Source: Qipengyuania_B sp965214525 (GTDB lineage Bacteria > Pseudomonadota > Alphaproteobacteria > Sphingomonadales > Sphingomonadaceae). Taken from it: a stretch of DNA of 64,000 nt. Both the position numbers and the translations under genes were made by a program. The notes beneath the pieces are model-generated. The model saw only the letters and a list, made by a program, of their open reading frames with translations. It was not told where the DNA came from and made no database searches. Of the stretch, positions 52,434 to 61,414 are shown piece after piece (position 1 is the stretch's first letter; each line of letters opens with the position of its first letter). The stretch spans positions 310,001-374,000 of the forward strand of contig OZ243959.1 in the NCBI GenBank assembly GCA_965214525.1, read 5' to 3'.

Positions 52434-53864
52434 GTGCCCGACAATTTGAACGAGAATTTCGACGAGATGCGTGGCGGGCCCGAGCAAATCCGGCAGCCTT
52501 ACCGCGACTATTGCGATTGGTTCGAAAAGCAGGATGTCGACCAGCTCGCCCGCAAGCATCAGGATGCCGAAACGAGTTTCCGCCGGACCGGGATTACGTT
52601 CAACGTATACGGAGAGGACGAGGCCGAAGAGCGCCTGATCCCCTTCGACATCGTCCCGCGCATTATCTCTGCCGGAGAATGGCGGCGGTTGAAGCGCGGA
52701 ATCGAACAGCGCGTGCGGGCGCTTAACGCGTTCCTGCACGATCTGTATCATCGGCAGGAGATCGTAAGGTCCGGCCGCCTGCCCGAAAGCATCCTGCGGC
52801 ACAACGCCGCATGGTTGCCGAGCATGGTGGGGTTCACGCCCCCCGGCGGCGTCTACACGCATATTGTGGGCATCGATCTGGTGCGCACGGGGCCAAACGA
52901 TTTCTATGTGCTGGAAGACAATGCGCGCACCCCTTCGGGCGTCTCTTACATGCTGGAGAACCGGGAAACGATGATGACGATGTTTCCCGACCTGTTCATG
53001 CGGATCGGGATCGAAGGCGTGTCCGACTATCCGCGCCGTCTGGCCAAGAGCCTGGCTGCTTGCGCCCCCCGGGTCGCCGCGCGCCGACCGGTGGTGGCGG
53101 TGCTGACGCCCGGCGTCTTCAATGCCGCCTATTTCGAGCATGCATTCCTTGCCGATCAAATGGGGGCGGAGCTTGTCGAAGGCAGCGACCTGCGGATCGT
53201 CAAAGGCCGGGTCGCAATGCGCACGACGCGCGGTTACCAGCCGATCGACGTGCTGTATCGCCGGGTCGATGACGAATTCCTTGATCCGCTGAGCTTCAAT
53301 CCGGACAGCGTGTTGGGAGTACCCGGCATCATGGACGTGTATCGTTCCGGCGGGATCACCATCGCAAATGCACCGGGGACGGGCGTTGCCGACGACAAGG
53401 CGATCTATTCCTTCATGCCCGAAATCGTCGAATTCTACACCGGCGAGAAACCGCTATTGCCCAACGTACAGACCTGGCGTTGCGCCGACCGCGACGATCT
53501 TGGCTACACGCTCGACAACCTGGCGGACCTGGTGGTGAAGGAGGTGCACGGGTCGGGCGGATACGGTATGCTGATCGGACCCGCCGCGACGAAGGAAGAG
53601 ATCGGCGCGTTCCGCAAGAAGATCGAAGCCAATCCGGACAACTACATCTCGCAGCCGACCCTGGCGCTGTCGAGCTGTCCGATCCTGACCGAACAGGGCC
53701 TTGCCCCGCGCCATGTCGATCTGCGCCCGTTCGTGATGGTATCGCCCGACCGGATCGACATCACGCCGGGCGGCCTGACTCGGGTCGCGTTGAAGGAGGG
53801 TTCGCTGGTCGTCAATTCGAGCCAGGGGGGCGGGACCAAGGATACCTGGGTGCTGAAAGATTGA
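52434..53864 (+). CDS. circularly permuted ATP-grasp protein of the Anbu cluster
   Basis: 476 residues of the CP_ATPgrasp type 2 (formerly DUF404/407) family. Landmarks: GITFNVYGEDEAEERLIPFD, RALNAFLHDLYHRQEIVRSG, GIDLVRTGPNDFYVLEDNAR with TPSGVSYMLENRE, GVADDKAIYSFMPEIVEFYT and LVVKEVHGSGGYGMLIGP, ending GGLTRVALKEGSLVVNSSQG. Comparative genomics ties it to the alpha-E, transglutaminase and Anbu genes that follow here, and a peptide-ligase-like role has been suggested. Start GTG at 52434; the ATG at 52426 is out of frame. The next gene starts 31 bp downstream. Confidence 0.92.
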   Translation: MPDNLNENFDEMRGGPEQIRQPYRDYCDWFEKQDVDQLARKHQDAETSFRRTGITFNVYGEDEAEERLIPFDIVPRIISAGEWRRLKRGIEQRVRALNAFLHDLYHRQEIVRSGRLPESILRHNAAWLPSMVGFTPPGGVYTHIVGIDLVRTGPNDFYVLEDNARTPSGVSYMLENRETMMTMFPDLFMRIGIEGVSDYPRRLAKSLAACAPRVAARRPVVAVLTPGVFNAAYFEHAFLADQMGAELVEGSDLRIVKGRVAMRTTRGYQPIDVLYRRVDDEFLDPLSFNPDSVLGVPGIMDVYRSGGITIANAPGTGVADDKAIYSFMPEIVEFYTGEKPLLPNVQTWRCADRDDLGYTLDNLADLVVKEVHGSGGYGMLIGPAATKEEIGAFRKKIEANPDNYISQPTLALSSCPILTEQGLAPRHVDLRPFVMVSPDRIDITPGGLTRVALKEGSLVVNSSQGGGTKDTWVLKD

Positions 53865-53895
53865 TGACGTTTCGTTTTATCCGAAAGACCGCTTT

Positions 53896-54840
53896 GTGTT
53901 AGGTCGGACAGCCAATGGCCTGTTCTGGATGTTCCGCTATATCGAACGGGCGGAGAACATGGCGCGACTGATCGACGCAGGACAGCGCATGGCGTTGACG
54001 CGCGATGTTGTCGCAGCCGAAGAGGAATGGCGCTCGGTCATCGTCACCGCCGGACAACGCCCCAGCTACGAGGCGAAGCACCAGAGCTATACCGGCATCC
54101 AGGCCTGGAACCATCTGCTGCGCGATCGTGACAACCCCATGTCGGTGCTCGCGATGCTGCAGCAGGTGCGGCAAAATGCCCGCTCTGCCCGCAACGCCAT
54201 CAGCAGCGAGTTGTGGGAGGTTATTAACGATGCATGGATGCGGATCAGCGAGTTGATGAGCCGGCCGGTGACCCAACACAATGTCGGTGAGGCCACAACG
54301 CTGGTACGCCGTACCGCGACCCAGGCGCATGGCATCATGGACGGCACCTTGCTGCGCGACGAAGGGTATCATTTCGCTCGAGCCGGGACTTTCATCGAGC
54401 GCGGCGACAGCGTGGCCCGCATCCTCGATATCAAATATTATCTGCTGCTGCCGTCATTGTCCTATGTCGGTTCGGGCTTGGATACGAGCCAATGGGACAC
54501 GGTCTTGCGGTCCGTTTCCGGCGATCGTGCCTATCGTTCGCTTCACGCAGGTCAGATCGATGCGCGCGGGATCGTCGACTTTTTGGTGCTCGACGAGAGT
54601 TTTCCCCGTAGCCTGGTCTTCTGCCATTCAGCCTTGCGGGACGAACTGGCGGCGCTTGCCCGGCGGCACGGTAGCGAAGGACAATGCGACGTGTTGATGC
54701 GACAGGCCGACGTGCGTCTGCAGAACCTGTCGATCGAACACATCTTCGAGCAAGGGCTGCACGAATTCCTGCTCGAATTCATGGAAGCCAATGTCTCCAT
54801 CGCGCAGGCCGTGGCGCAAGATTACCGGTTCCTATCCTGA
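53896..54840 (+). CDS. alpha-E domain protein of the Anbu cluster
   Basis: 314 residues, all helical. It opens LGRTANGLFWMFRYIERAEN and MARLIDAGQRMAL, the strongly conserved N-terminus of the alpha-E family, and continues with VRQNARSARNAISSELWEVI, FIERGDSVARILDIKYYLLL and VDFLVLDESFPRSLVFCHSA. The family has no assigned activity but is almost always encoded next to the type 2 CP ATP-grasp protein and a transglutaminase, as here. The start is GTG at 53896. The transglutaminase gene starts 13 bases after its stop. Confidence 0.92.
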   Translation: MLGRTANGLFWMFRYIERAENMARLIDAGQRMALTRDVVAAEEEWRSVIVTAGQRPSYEAKHQSYTGIQAWNHLLRDRDNPMSVLAMLQQVRQNARSARNAISSELWEVINDAWMRISELMSRPVTQHNVGEATTLVRRTATQAHGIMDGTLLRDEGYHFARAGTFIERGDSVARILDIKYYLLLPSLSYVGSGLDTSQWDTVLRSVSGDRAYRSLHAGQIDARGIVDFLVLDESFPRSLVFCHSALRDELAALARRHGSEGQCDVLMRQADVRLQNLSIEHIFEQGLHEFLLEFMEANVSIAQAVAQDYRFLS

Positions 54841-54853
54841 AGGATCACCCATC

Positions 54854-55669
54854 ATGCGCTTAGCCATCAGGCACACGACCCGCTATCTGTTCGACCAGCC
54901 CGTGGTCCACGCTTTGCAGCGCTTGCGGCTAGTACCCAAGGCCACGCAGGGACAGGAGATCCTCGACTGGCAGATGGAATACACGAATGCGGTGCAGGAA
55001 CTGGAATATGACGATCAGCATCATAACAAAGTGGTGCTCGTTTCAGTGGACGAGGGCGCTGAAGAGGTGGTGGTAACCTGTCATGGACGGGTGGACACCG
55101 AAGACAATGCCGGGGTGATTGGGCGTCATTCAGGGCATCTTCCGCTATGGGCGTTCCTCAGCCAGACGGCTCTGACAAAGCCAAGCCCCGCCATCCACGA
55201 CATGACGCAGGCTGTCGCCACCGCCTGTCACAGCGGCATCGATCGGTTGCATGCGCTGTCTTCTCAGATCAAGGAACGGGTCGCCTATGAGACGCAGACG
55301 ACCACGGTGGAGACGACCGCGGAACAAGCGTTCGCCGAAGGGTCCGGGGTGTGCCAAGATCACGCGCATATCTTCATCGGAGCAGCCCGAGCGCTCGATA
55401 TTCCGGCGCGTTACGTCAGCGGATATCTCATGATGAACGACCGGGTGGAACAGGAAGCAACGCACGCCTGGGCAGAGGCGTTCGTGCAAGGGCTGGGCTG
55501 GGTCGGGTTCGATATCTCCAACGGGATCAGCCCCGATATGCGTTATGTGAGGGTTGCTACCGGACGCGATTACCGGGACGCTGCGCCCGTTACCGGCATC
55601 AGCTATGGAACCGCTACTGCCCAGCTGGAAGTGGACGTGGCTATCGAACAGCAGCAGGTCGAACAGTGA
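54854..55669 (+). CDS. transglutaminase-like cysteine peptidase of the Anbu cluster
   Basis: 271 residues. N-terminal Bact_transglu_N domain: MRLAIRHTTRYLFDQPVVHA, LQRLRLVPKATQGQEILDWQ. The catalytic core has Cys in FAEGSGVCQDHAHIFIGAAR, His in THAWAEAFVQGLGWVGFD and the Asp in FDISNGISPD. It is a papain-like fold enzyme, possibly a peptidase or amidase acting on products of the ATP-grasp protein. No signal peptide is visible. ATG at 54854 follows AAGGATC; the open frame upstream overlaps the alpha-E gene. Confidence 0.92.
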   Translation: MRLAIRHTTRYLFDQPVVHALQRLRLVPKATQGQEILDWQMEYTNAVQELEYDDQHHNKVVLVSVDEGAEEVVVTCHGRVDTEDNAGVIGRHSGHLPLWAFLSQTALTKPSPAIHDMTQAVATACHSGIDRLHALSSQIKERVAYETQTTTVETTAEQAFAEGSGVCQDHAHIFIGAARALDIPARYVSGYLMMNDRVEQEATHAWAEAFVQGLGWVGFDISNGISPDMRYVRVATGRDYRDAAPVTGISYGTATAQLEVDVAIEQQQVEQ

Positions 55670-55724
55670 TTCGGCTATCGAGGGCGGATGGACGCCAAAC
55701 CCAATCACACGATGGACATGACGA

Positions 55725-56483
55725 ATGACTTATTGCGTAGGAATGGTGCTCGATCGGGGGCTCGTATTGATGAGCGATACCCGGACAAATTCGGGCGTCG
55801 ACAACATTTCCGTCTTTTGCAAGATGTTCCATTGGTCCGTGCCGGGGGAGCGGATCATCACCTTGATGACGGCGGGCAATCTGGCGACGACGCAAGCCGT
55901 TATCAGTCAGTTGGAAGAGCGGAACAAAGCCCCGGACGATCGAGGCAATGCACTGCTCGACACGCCCACGATGTTCCAGGTCGCCGCGCAGGTCGGACAA
56001 TTGCTGCGCGACACGGTGAAAGAGCGGCAAGAGGCAAACGGGCGCGGCGGCCAGAACCGGTTCACCGCTTCCATCATCGTGGCGGGCCAGATCGCCGGAA
56101 TGGAACCGCGCCTGTTCATGGTCTATCCCGAAGGCAATTTCATCGAGGCGAGCTACGACACACCCTTCTTCCAGATCGGCGAGACGAAGTACGGGCGCCC
56201 CATTATCCTGCGCGGTTACGAACGTTCGATGAGCTTGGAGGATGCGGTCAAACTTATCATGGTGTCGTTCGATTCGACCTTGAAGGCCAATCTTTCGGTC
56301 GGTTTGCCTCTCGATCTCATGGTTATCGAACGCGATGCTTTCGAACCGATTCACAACCGCCGTATATCGGCGGAAGATGATTATTTCGTGGCGATCTCAT
56401 CAAGCTGGAGCGAGGCGTTGCGATCAGCGTTCCATTCCTTGCCCGATTACAGCTTTTATCAAGATGATTCGCCGCCGGAGTAA
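55725..56483 (+). CDS. Anbu (bacterial proteasome-related) peptidase
   Basis: 252 residues. It begins MTYCVGMVLDRGLVLMSDTR with the Anbu signature; Thr2, exposed after Met removal, is the expected N-terminal nucleophile, and Asp and Lys positions follow in SDTRTNSGVD and FCKMFHW. Further segments are RIITLMTAGNLATTQAVISQ, FMVYPEGNFIEASYDTPFFQ and GLPLDLMVIERDAF. Anbu is an Ntn hydrolase related to HslV and the 20S beta subunit. It closes the ATP-grasp/alpha-E/transglutaminase/Anbu operon. No ATPase is encoded nearby, in keeping with the family. Confidence 0.93.
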   Translation: MTYCVGMVLDRGLVLMSDTRTNSGVDNISVFCKMFHWSVPGERIITLMTAGNLATTQAVISQLEERNKAPDDRGNALLDTPTMFQVAAQVGQLLRDTVKERQEANGRGGQNRFTASIIVAGQIAGMEPRLFMVYPEGNFIEASYDTPFFQIGETKYGRPIILRGYERSMSLEDAVKLIMVSFDSTLKANLSVGLPLDLMVIERDAFEPIHNRRISAEDDYFVAISSSWSEALRSAFHSLPDYSFYQDDSPPE

Positions 56484-56658
56484 GCCGGTGCGCTCTTTGC
56501 TCCGACATCACCGGTATGTCGTGCCGAAAGTGATCAGTCCGATCTGGATGTGCCCGACGACGGTTTCCTTCGGGTTTCGAAACGAGGAGACGATACTTGG
56601 TCCGAAATGGCGGCGACAATGCGTGCGAACAAAGCTGGAACGCTGCAAGCCTTCGAGC

Positions 56659-57285
56659 ATGGAACGCAAACACACGATACACATTATCGACGCCGACAGT
56701 AGGCACCGCGCCACGCTATCACGCCAGATTCTCGCGCTGGGAAGGCATTGCGAGGTATACGCCTCGCAGGCCGAGTTCCTTGCACGGCCACCTGCATCTG
56801 GTGTGGTTCTGCTGCATGAAAAAGCGGGGCAGGGCGGCATACCTTCGCTGCTTGCCACGCTTGCGGAACAAGGGGCATGGTTGCCGGTGGTGGGCATCGC
56901 CGATCGACCCGATACTACGGCCATCGTCGCGGCCATGCGAGCCGGGGCGCTTGACTATCTGGTCCTTCCCCTGGACGACGCTGTCATAATAGAGCGAATT
57001 GGTTACCTTGAGCGGGAAAGCCACAGCTACAGCAGGGCGCGGCACAAGATGATCATCGCGCGCTCACGTTTGACGCTCTTGTCGAAGCGAGAGCGCGAAG
57101 TGCTCGATTGCCTCGCCGACGGCCGCAGCAACAAGGTGATTGCCAGGGAACTTGCAATCAGCCCCCGCACCGTAGAAATCCATCGGGCAAACATGATGGG
57201 CAAACTGGGCGCAAACCATTCGGCCCAAGCTATCCGAATGCGGCTGGAGGCCGGGATGATCGAGGAGATGCGGCTGGCCGGTTGA
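56659..57285 (+). CDS. FixJ/LuxR-type regulator with degenerate receiver
   Basis: 208 residues. The N-terminal part resembles a CheY receiver: HTIHIIDADSRHRATLSRQI, and AMRAGALDYLVLPLDDAVI. The acidic site IIDAD is present, but the phospho-acceptor Asp strand reads SGVVLLHEKAGQGG, with no Asp where FixJ-like proteins have LxDxxM. The lysine of the LPKP position is also absent (VLPLDD). It is followed by a complete LuxR helix-turn-helix: LSKREREVLDCLADGRSNKV, IARELAISPRTVEIHRANMM. It should bind DNA without classical phosphorylation. ATG at 56659 is used; the longer frame upstream is not conserved. It is separated from Anbu by 175 bp. Confidence 0.88.
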   Translation: MERKHTIHIIDADSRHRATLSRQILALGRHCEVYASQAEFLARPPASGVVLLHEKAGQGGIPSLLATLAEQGAWLPVVGIADRPDTTAIVAAMRAGALDYLVLPLDDAVIIERIGYLERESHSYSRARHKMIIARSRLTLLSKREREVLDCLADGRSNKVIARELAISPRTVEIHRANMMGKLGANHSAQAIRMRLEAGMIEEMRLAG

Positions 57286-57292
57286 GCTTTCC

Positions 57293-57967
57293 TCAACGAC
57301 AGTAGCCGCCTCCGTCGGTCTGCAGGTGGAAATGGTCGCGATGGGCGGCATTGTAGTCAGGGCCAAGGACCATGCCGAACCGTTTGCAGGCGCTGGCGTG
57401 GATGGTGCGCAGGAACGCGCGATGGGCTGGTGGGCCGCTGGTCCAATCGCCCGCGACGGTTATCCGGCGACCGTCCTGCAGTACGAAGGCCGATACATCG
57501 ACCGCCTTGGCCTGCGCATGAGCGGAACGGCGTACGGTGCCCGACACGTTCCGGCAGGAATAGCTGCCCATCGTCTCCACTTGCACCAAAGAACTCCCGA
57601 GCATCTGCCGCGCCGCGCGATCGACCCCGAACCGGGTCCATGCGGACAGGGCAGCAGCGAGCGGACATGCGATGGTATCAAGGTTCGTTAAAGCGATCGT
57701 GTTTTTGTCGCCCTGTATGGCGGTTACCGCGACCGTGCCCACAGCGCTACAGCCGAGCCCGTAGTCGCGGTCGGGTAGCGGCGTAAAGACGTGTCCTTCA
57801 CCAGCCAGGTCGGTCAGGCATTGCCGGGTTTCGACAGATAGTGCTGCGGACGGGGCTTGCCTATCACTGGCGCCGGGCGATGCCGTACGCGTTCCGCAGG
57901 CTGCAAGCAGGCCGGCAAGGGCCAGCATGATGGCAAGCTGCGAGAGAGGAGGCTTGCTCGATGGCAT
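57293..57967 (-). CDS. extensin-like family protein (lipoprotein)
   Basis: 224 residues. A signal peptide ends LAGLLAACGTR, a lipobox. The mature part shows the bacterial extensin-like (Extensin_2) pattern: LPDRDYGLGCSAVGTVAVTA, LDTIACPLAAALSAWTRFGV, QVETMGSYSCRNVSGTVRR, SAHAQAKAVDVSAFVLQDGR and HRDHFHLQTDGGGYCR. The SxHxxGxAxD-type HAQAKAVDV and final DHFHL are like the metal sites of LAS/DD-carboxypeptidase folds, so it may cleave or bind peptidoglycan. It is convergent with the LuxR-type gene, with an eight-base gap. Confidence 0.88.
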   Translation of the reverse strand: MPSSKPPLSQLAIMLALAGLLAACGTRTASPGASDRQAPSAALSVETRQCLTDLAGEGHVFTPLPDRDYGLGCSAVGTVAVTAIQGDKNTIALTNLDTIACPLAAALSAWTRFGVDRAARQMLGSSLVQVETMGSYSCRNVSGTVRRSAHAQAKAVDVSAFVLQDGRRITVAGDWTSGPPAHRAFLRTIHASACKRFGMVLGPDYNAAHRDHFHLQTDGGGYCR

Positions 57968-58070
57968 GGCGCTCCCTTAGTATGGCGATCATCGGGTAGG
58001 GAACCCATAGTTCAACAAATGCCGTCGGCCGTTCGCTGCGTTCGATGGCACAGTCGCCAGAAGGGGTGTC

Positions 58071-59027
58071 ATGTCGAGGTCCATCGTGTTCGTTCTATGC
58101 TTGGCAATCATGACGGGCAAGGCGCACGGACAGGAAATACATATCACGCCCGAAGGTGCAGCCGGACCGCTCGCGGGCTCCATCGCAGGCGATTTGACCG
58201 GGGGGCAGGCGCCGGTGCTGATCATTCCGGGTTCCGGACCGACGGACCGGGATGGCAACAATCCGATGGGAGTCAAAGCATCGACCTACCGGCTGCTTGC
58301 CCAAGCCTTGGCGGCGCACGATGTCCCTTCCGTGCGCATAGACAAGCGCGGCATGTTCGGCAGCGCCGCCGCGGGCGATCCCAACGCCGTGTCGGTGGCA
58401 GCCTATGTTGCCGATATCGCCGCATGGCGGGAAGCGATCAACCAGCGCAGCGGCAACGATTGCGTCTGGCTGCTTGGCCATAGCGAGGGTGGATTGATGG
58501 CTTTGGCCGCCGCTGCTGACGCGCCGGACAGTTATTGCGGGCTCGTTCTGGTTGCGGCACCCGGCCGTCCGCTCGGAGATATTCTGCGCGAACAATTGCG
58601 CGCCAATCCGATGAATGCGTCGATCTTGCCACAAGCCGAGGCCGCCATCGCCGCGCTGGAGCAGGGCAAACGGGTCGACACGGCGAATCTCAACCCGGCC
58701 CTGATGCCGTTATTTGCGCCGCAAGTGCAGGATTTCCTCATCAGCATGTTCGCTGTCGATCCCGCTCAACTGGCACAAGCGCAATCGCGGCCGTTGCTGA
58801 TCGTGCATGGTTCCGAGGATCTGCAGGTCACTGGGGCCGATGCTGCACGCCTGGCTCTGGCTCGACCGGATGCGAGGATCGTCACGTTCGATGGGGTGAA
58901 CCATGTGCTCAAGCAAGTCCCGGCAGCCGACCGGGCTGCCAACATCGCGAGCTATGGGGATCCAGACCTGCCGTTGGCGTCAGAGGTCAGCGATGCCATT
59001 GCGCAATTCGTGGCTCGGCAACGCTAG
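58071..59027 (+). CDS. secreted alpha/beta hydrolase
   Basis: 318 residues. A signal peptide (SIVFVLCLAIMTGKAHGQ) precedes an alpha/beta hydrolase domain: APVLIIPGSGPTDRDGNNP (oxyanion loop; PGSGPTDRDGN is typical of YqiA/EstA-like serine aminopeptidase S33 proteins), VRIDKRGMFGS, the nucleophile elbow LLGHSEGGLMALAAA with Ser, the Asp in VHGSEDLQVTGAD, and the His in FDGVNHVLKQVP. It is a periplasmic esterase or peptidase. Its 3' end overlaps the convergent putP by four bases. A loose GGAAC element occurs upstream, but its -10 spacing is off. Confidence 0.88.
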   Translation: MSRSIVFVLCLAIMTGKAHGQEIHITPEGAAGPLAGSIAGDLTGGQAPVLIIPGSGPTDRDGNNPMGVKASTYRLLAQALAAHDVPSVRIDKRGMFGSAAAGDPNAVSVAAYVADIAAWREAINQRSGNDCVWLLGHSEGGLMALAAAADAPDSYCGLVLVAAPGRPLGDILREQLRANPMNASILPQAEAAIAALEQGKRVDTANLNPALMPLFAPQVQDFLISMFAVDPAQLAQAQSRPLLIVHGSEDLQVTGADAARLALARPDARIVTFDGVNHVLKQVPAADRAANIASYGDPDLPLASEVSDAIAQFVARQR

Positions 59028-60502
59028 ACGGTTTCCGGCCGCTCGGCGGTCGCCTCGTGCCCCAGCCGGCTGACTGCCCAGATTGCAGCCCCGGCGGCCA
59101 GAAAGCCGGGAATGATCTCGTAGATGCCTGGCCCATTAAGAAATGAAGCATTCCATCCTGCAACGATCCAGCCGATTACCATCAGCGCACCCGTCACCAA
59201 GCCCGCCAACGCGCCGGCCCCGGTCATCCGCTCCCAGGTCAACGACAGGATGATGAGAGGGCCGAATGCGGCGCCGAACCCTGCCCATGCATGCGACACG
59301 AGTCCCAGGACTTCGCTTTCGGGGTCAGCCGAGATGCCGATCGCGGCCAGCGCTACCAGCGCGGTGGCTGCCCGCCCGACATTCACCGCCTCCCGTTCGC
59401 TCGCCTGCTTGCGCAGGAACAGGAGGTAGAAATCCTCGGTCAGCGAACTGGACGAGACCAGCAATTGCGAACTGATCGTGCTCATGATCGCGGCCAGCAA
59501 CGCGGCCAACAGGAACCCGGTGACCAGCGGGCTGAACAGCAATTGGGCGAGCACTATGAAGATCGTCTCGGGATCGTCAACGACGATGGCGTTGCGCACT
59601 GCGTAGGCGCGTCCGGCCAGCCCGACACCGATCGCGCCGAGCAGGGCGAGGAACATCCAGCTCATCCCGATATTGCGGGCAATGGCAACGTCCGCCACGC
59701 TGCGCACCGCCATGAACCGCACGATGATGTGCGGCTGCCCGAAATAGCCCAGCCCCCAGGTCACGGCACTCAACAAACCCAGGAAGGTCAAGCCCCGCAA
59801 CGGGTCGAGGAAGCCAGGCTGCATTTGGGTGAACGAGGCGCCGCCACTCCCCCCTTCACCAAGCACTACCACCAGGGGCATCATTACCAGCGCCACCACC
59901 ATGATGCAGCCTTGCACGAAATCGGTTAGCGATACCGCGAGGAAACCGCCGATCATCGTATATGCCAGCACGATCCCCGCAGTGAGCCAGGTCCCCAGCA
60001 TATAGTCGCTCATCCCCCAATCGCCGATCAGCCCGGCGAAACTCGCCGCGAACAGTTTTCCACCGCCGACCAGCCCTGCCGCGGTGTATATCGTGAAGAA
60101 CAGCACGATGATGATCGCCGATACCGCCCGCAGGGCCACTGCCTTGTCTGGAAAACGATTGGCGAGGAATCCGGGGATTGTCAGGGCGTTGCCGTATTGC
60201 ACCGTCTGCCGGCGCAGGCGCGGGGCGACGATGACCCAGTTCGCGAACGCGCCGACGAACAGGCCTACCCCGATCCACGCCTCGACCAGTCCCGCCACAT
60301 ACAATGCACCCGGCAGGCCGAGCAGGAGCCAGCCGCTCATGTCCGATGCGCCCGCCGAAAGCGCCGCGACGGCAGGCGAGAGATTGCGCCCCCCAAGCAG
60401 ATAGCCCTCGCTGTCGCGGGTCGATTTTCGCCACGCATACAGCCCGATGCCGAGCATGAGCGCGAAATAAACCGCCAGCGATACCATCGTGCCCGTCTGC
60501 AT
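59024..60502 (-). CDS. putP: sodium/proline symporter PutP
   Basis: 492 residues, sodium:solute symporter family, with about thirteen membrane helices. Signatures: YLLGGRNLSPAVAALSAGAS followed by DMSGWLLLGLPGALYV, TIYTAAGLVGGGKLFAASF, GYFGQPHIIVRFMAVRS (the PutP GQPHIxxRFMA motif), AIMSTISSQLLVSSSSLTED (Na+ site) and AWAGFGAAFGPLIILSLTW. It imports proline with Na+. ATG at 60502 is used; ATG at 60487 is close. It is divergent from the membrane protein at 60570. Confidence 0.95.
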   Translation of the reverse strand: MQTGTMVSLAVYFALMLGIGLYAWRKSTRDSEGYLLGGRNLSPAVAALSAGASDMSGWLLLGLPGALYVAGLVEAWIGVGLFVGAFANWVIVAPRLRRQTVQYGNALTIPGFLANRFPDKAVALRAVSAIIIVLFFTIYTAAGLVGGGKLFAASFAGLIGDWGMSDYMLGTWLTAGIVLAYTMIGGFLAVSLTDFVQGCIMVVALVMMPLVVVLGEGGSGGASFTQMQPGFLDPLRGLTFLGLLSAVTWGLGYFGQPHIIVRFMAVRSVADVAIARNIGMSWMFLALLGAIGVGLAGRAYAVRNAIVVDDPETIFIVLAQLLFSPLVTGFLLAALLAAIMSTISSQLLVSSSSLTEDFYLLFLRKQASEREAVNVGRAATALVALAAIGISADPESEVLGLVSHAWAGFGAAFGPLIILSLTWERMTGAGALAGLVTGALMVIGWIVAGWNASFLNGPGIYEIIPGFLAAGAAIWAVSRLGHEATAERPETV

Positions 60503-60569
60503 GACGGCCCCCGTATCAAACCATTTCCGGTCTGGCCAATGCAGTCGGGAAGCGGCTATTGCCTGGGCG

Positions 60570-61343
60570 GTGGACGATCTGCTCATCCCGGTAACCGGCG
60601 CAATGGCCGCCGCCTTTGCCGCGGTGCATCTGTTCGTCGGGCGGCTGCACGTGCTCGACCGCCTGCCGCGCAGCCGGTGGCTATCGTTCGCGGGCGGCGT
60701 TGCGGTCGCTTATGTCTTCCTGCACATGCTGCCCGAGATCGCGAGCCACGGCGAGACGTTCGCTCGCGCGTTGGGTTTGGACCTCACGCTGGCGGAAAGC
60801 GCGGTCTATGCGGTCGCCCTGGCGGGGCTGGCCCTGTTCTACGGCACGGAAAAAGCGCTGCTGTCGTCGCGCCAAGAGGTGCGCAGCGCAACTGGCGAGG
60901 ATCGACCGGAAAAGGGGGTGTTCTGGCTGCATATCTGCAGTTCTTCGCTGTTGATCTTCGTGATCGCCTATCTTCTCAACCACCGCGAGGATCTGTCCTG
61001 GCCGGGCCTGGCCGTGTTCTTCATCGCCATGATCCTGCATTTCGCCTCCGCGGATTTCGGAAGCCGGACGCACCATCCTGAATTGTACGACCGAGAAGGG
61101 CGCTGGGTGCTTTCGATCGCCACCATCTCCGGCTGGGTGACGGGCCTGTTCGTCGAAGTGCCCGAACTTGCCGTTGGCGCTCTGTTCGCTTTCGTGGGTG
61201 GCGGGATCATCCTGACCATTCTCAAGGAGGAATTGCCGGCCGAGCGTGAAAGCCGGTTCGTACCTTTCCTGTTCGGCACCGTTCTGTACGGCTTGCTGGT
61301 GGTGGGAGAAGAAATGCTGGTCGGTCTGGGTAGAACGGGTTGA
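60570..61343 (+). CDS. multi-pass membrane protein of unknown function
   Basis: 257 residues with about seven to eight hydrophobic segments: VTGAMAAAFAAVHLFVGRLH, LSFAGGVAVAYVFLHMLPEI, AESAVYAVALAGLALFYG, VFWLHICSSSLLIFVIAYLL, LAVFFIAMILHFASADFG, LSIATISGWVTGLFVEVPEL and FVPFLFGTVLYGLLVVGEEM. His/Glu pairs in helices (FLHMLPEI, ILHFASAD) resemble ZIP-type metal-transporter helices, but I cannot confirm this. GTG at 60570 is the first codon without long overlap with putP. It is followed by a putative EcfG promoter and hemerythrin gene. Confidence 0.78.
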   Translation: MDDLLIPVTGAMAAAFAAVHLFVGRLHVLDRLPRSRWLSFAGGVAVAYVFLHMLPEIASHGETFARALGLDLTLAESAVYAVALAGLALFYGTEKALLSSRQEVRSATGEDRPEKGVFWLHICSSSLLIFVIAYLLNHREDLSWPGLAVFFIAMILHFASADFGSRTHHPELYDREGRWVLSIATISGWVTGLFVEVPELAVGALFAFVGGGIILTILKEELPAERESRFVPFLFGTVLYGLLVVGEEMLVGLGRTG

Positions 61344-61357
61344 TGTAGGATAAGGAA

Positions 61358-61383
61358 GGAACCTTGGGCCGTAGCAATGCGTC
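61358..61383 (+). promoter_or_regulatory. candidate EcfG (general stress response) promoter for the hemerythrin gene
   Basis: GGAAC at 61358-61362 and CGTC at 61380-61383 are separated by 17 bases. The alphaproteobacterial EcfG consensus is GGAAC-N16/17-CGTT, so three of four -10 bases match. The element ends 31 bp before the ATG at 61415, and hemerythrin-type genes are frequent EcfG targets. Confidence 0.45.
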
Positions 61384-61414
61384 GGTCGAGTGATCGTCCA
61401 ACCAGGAGACATCC

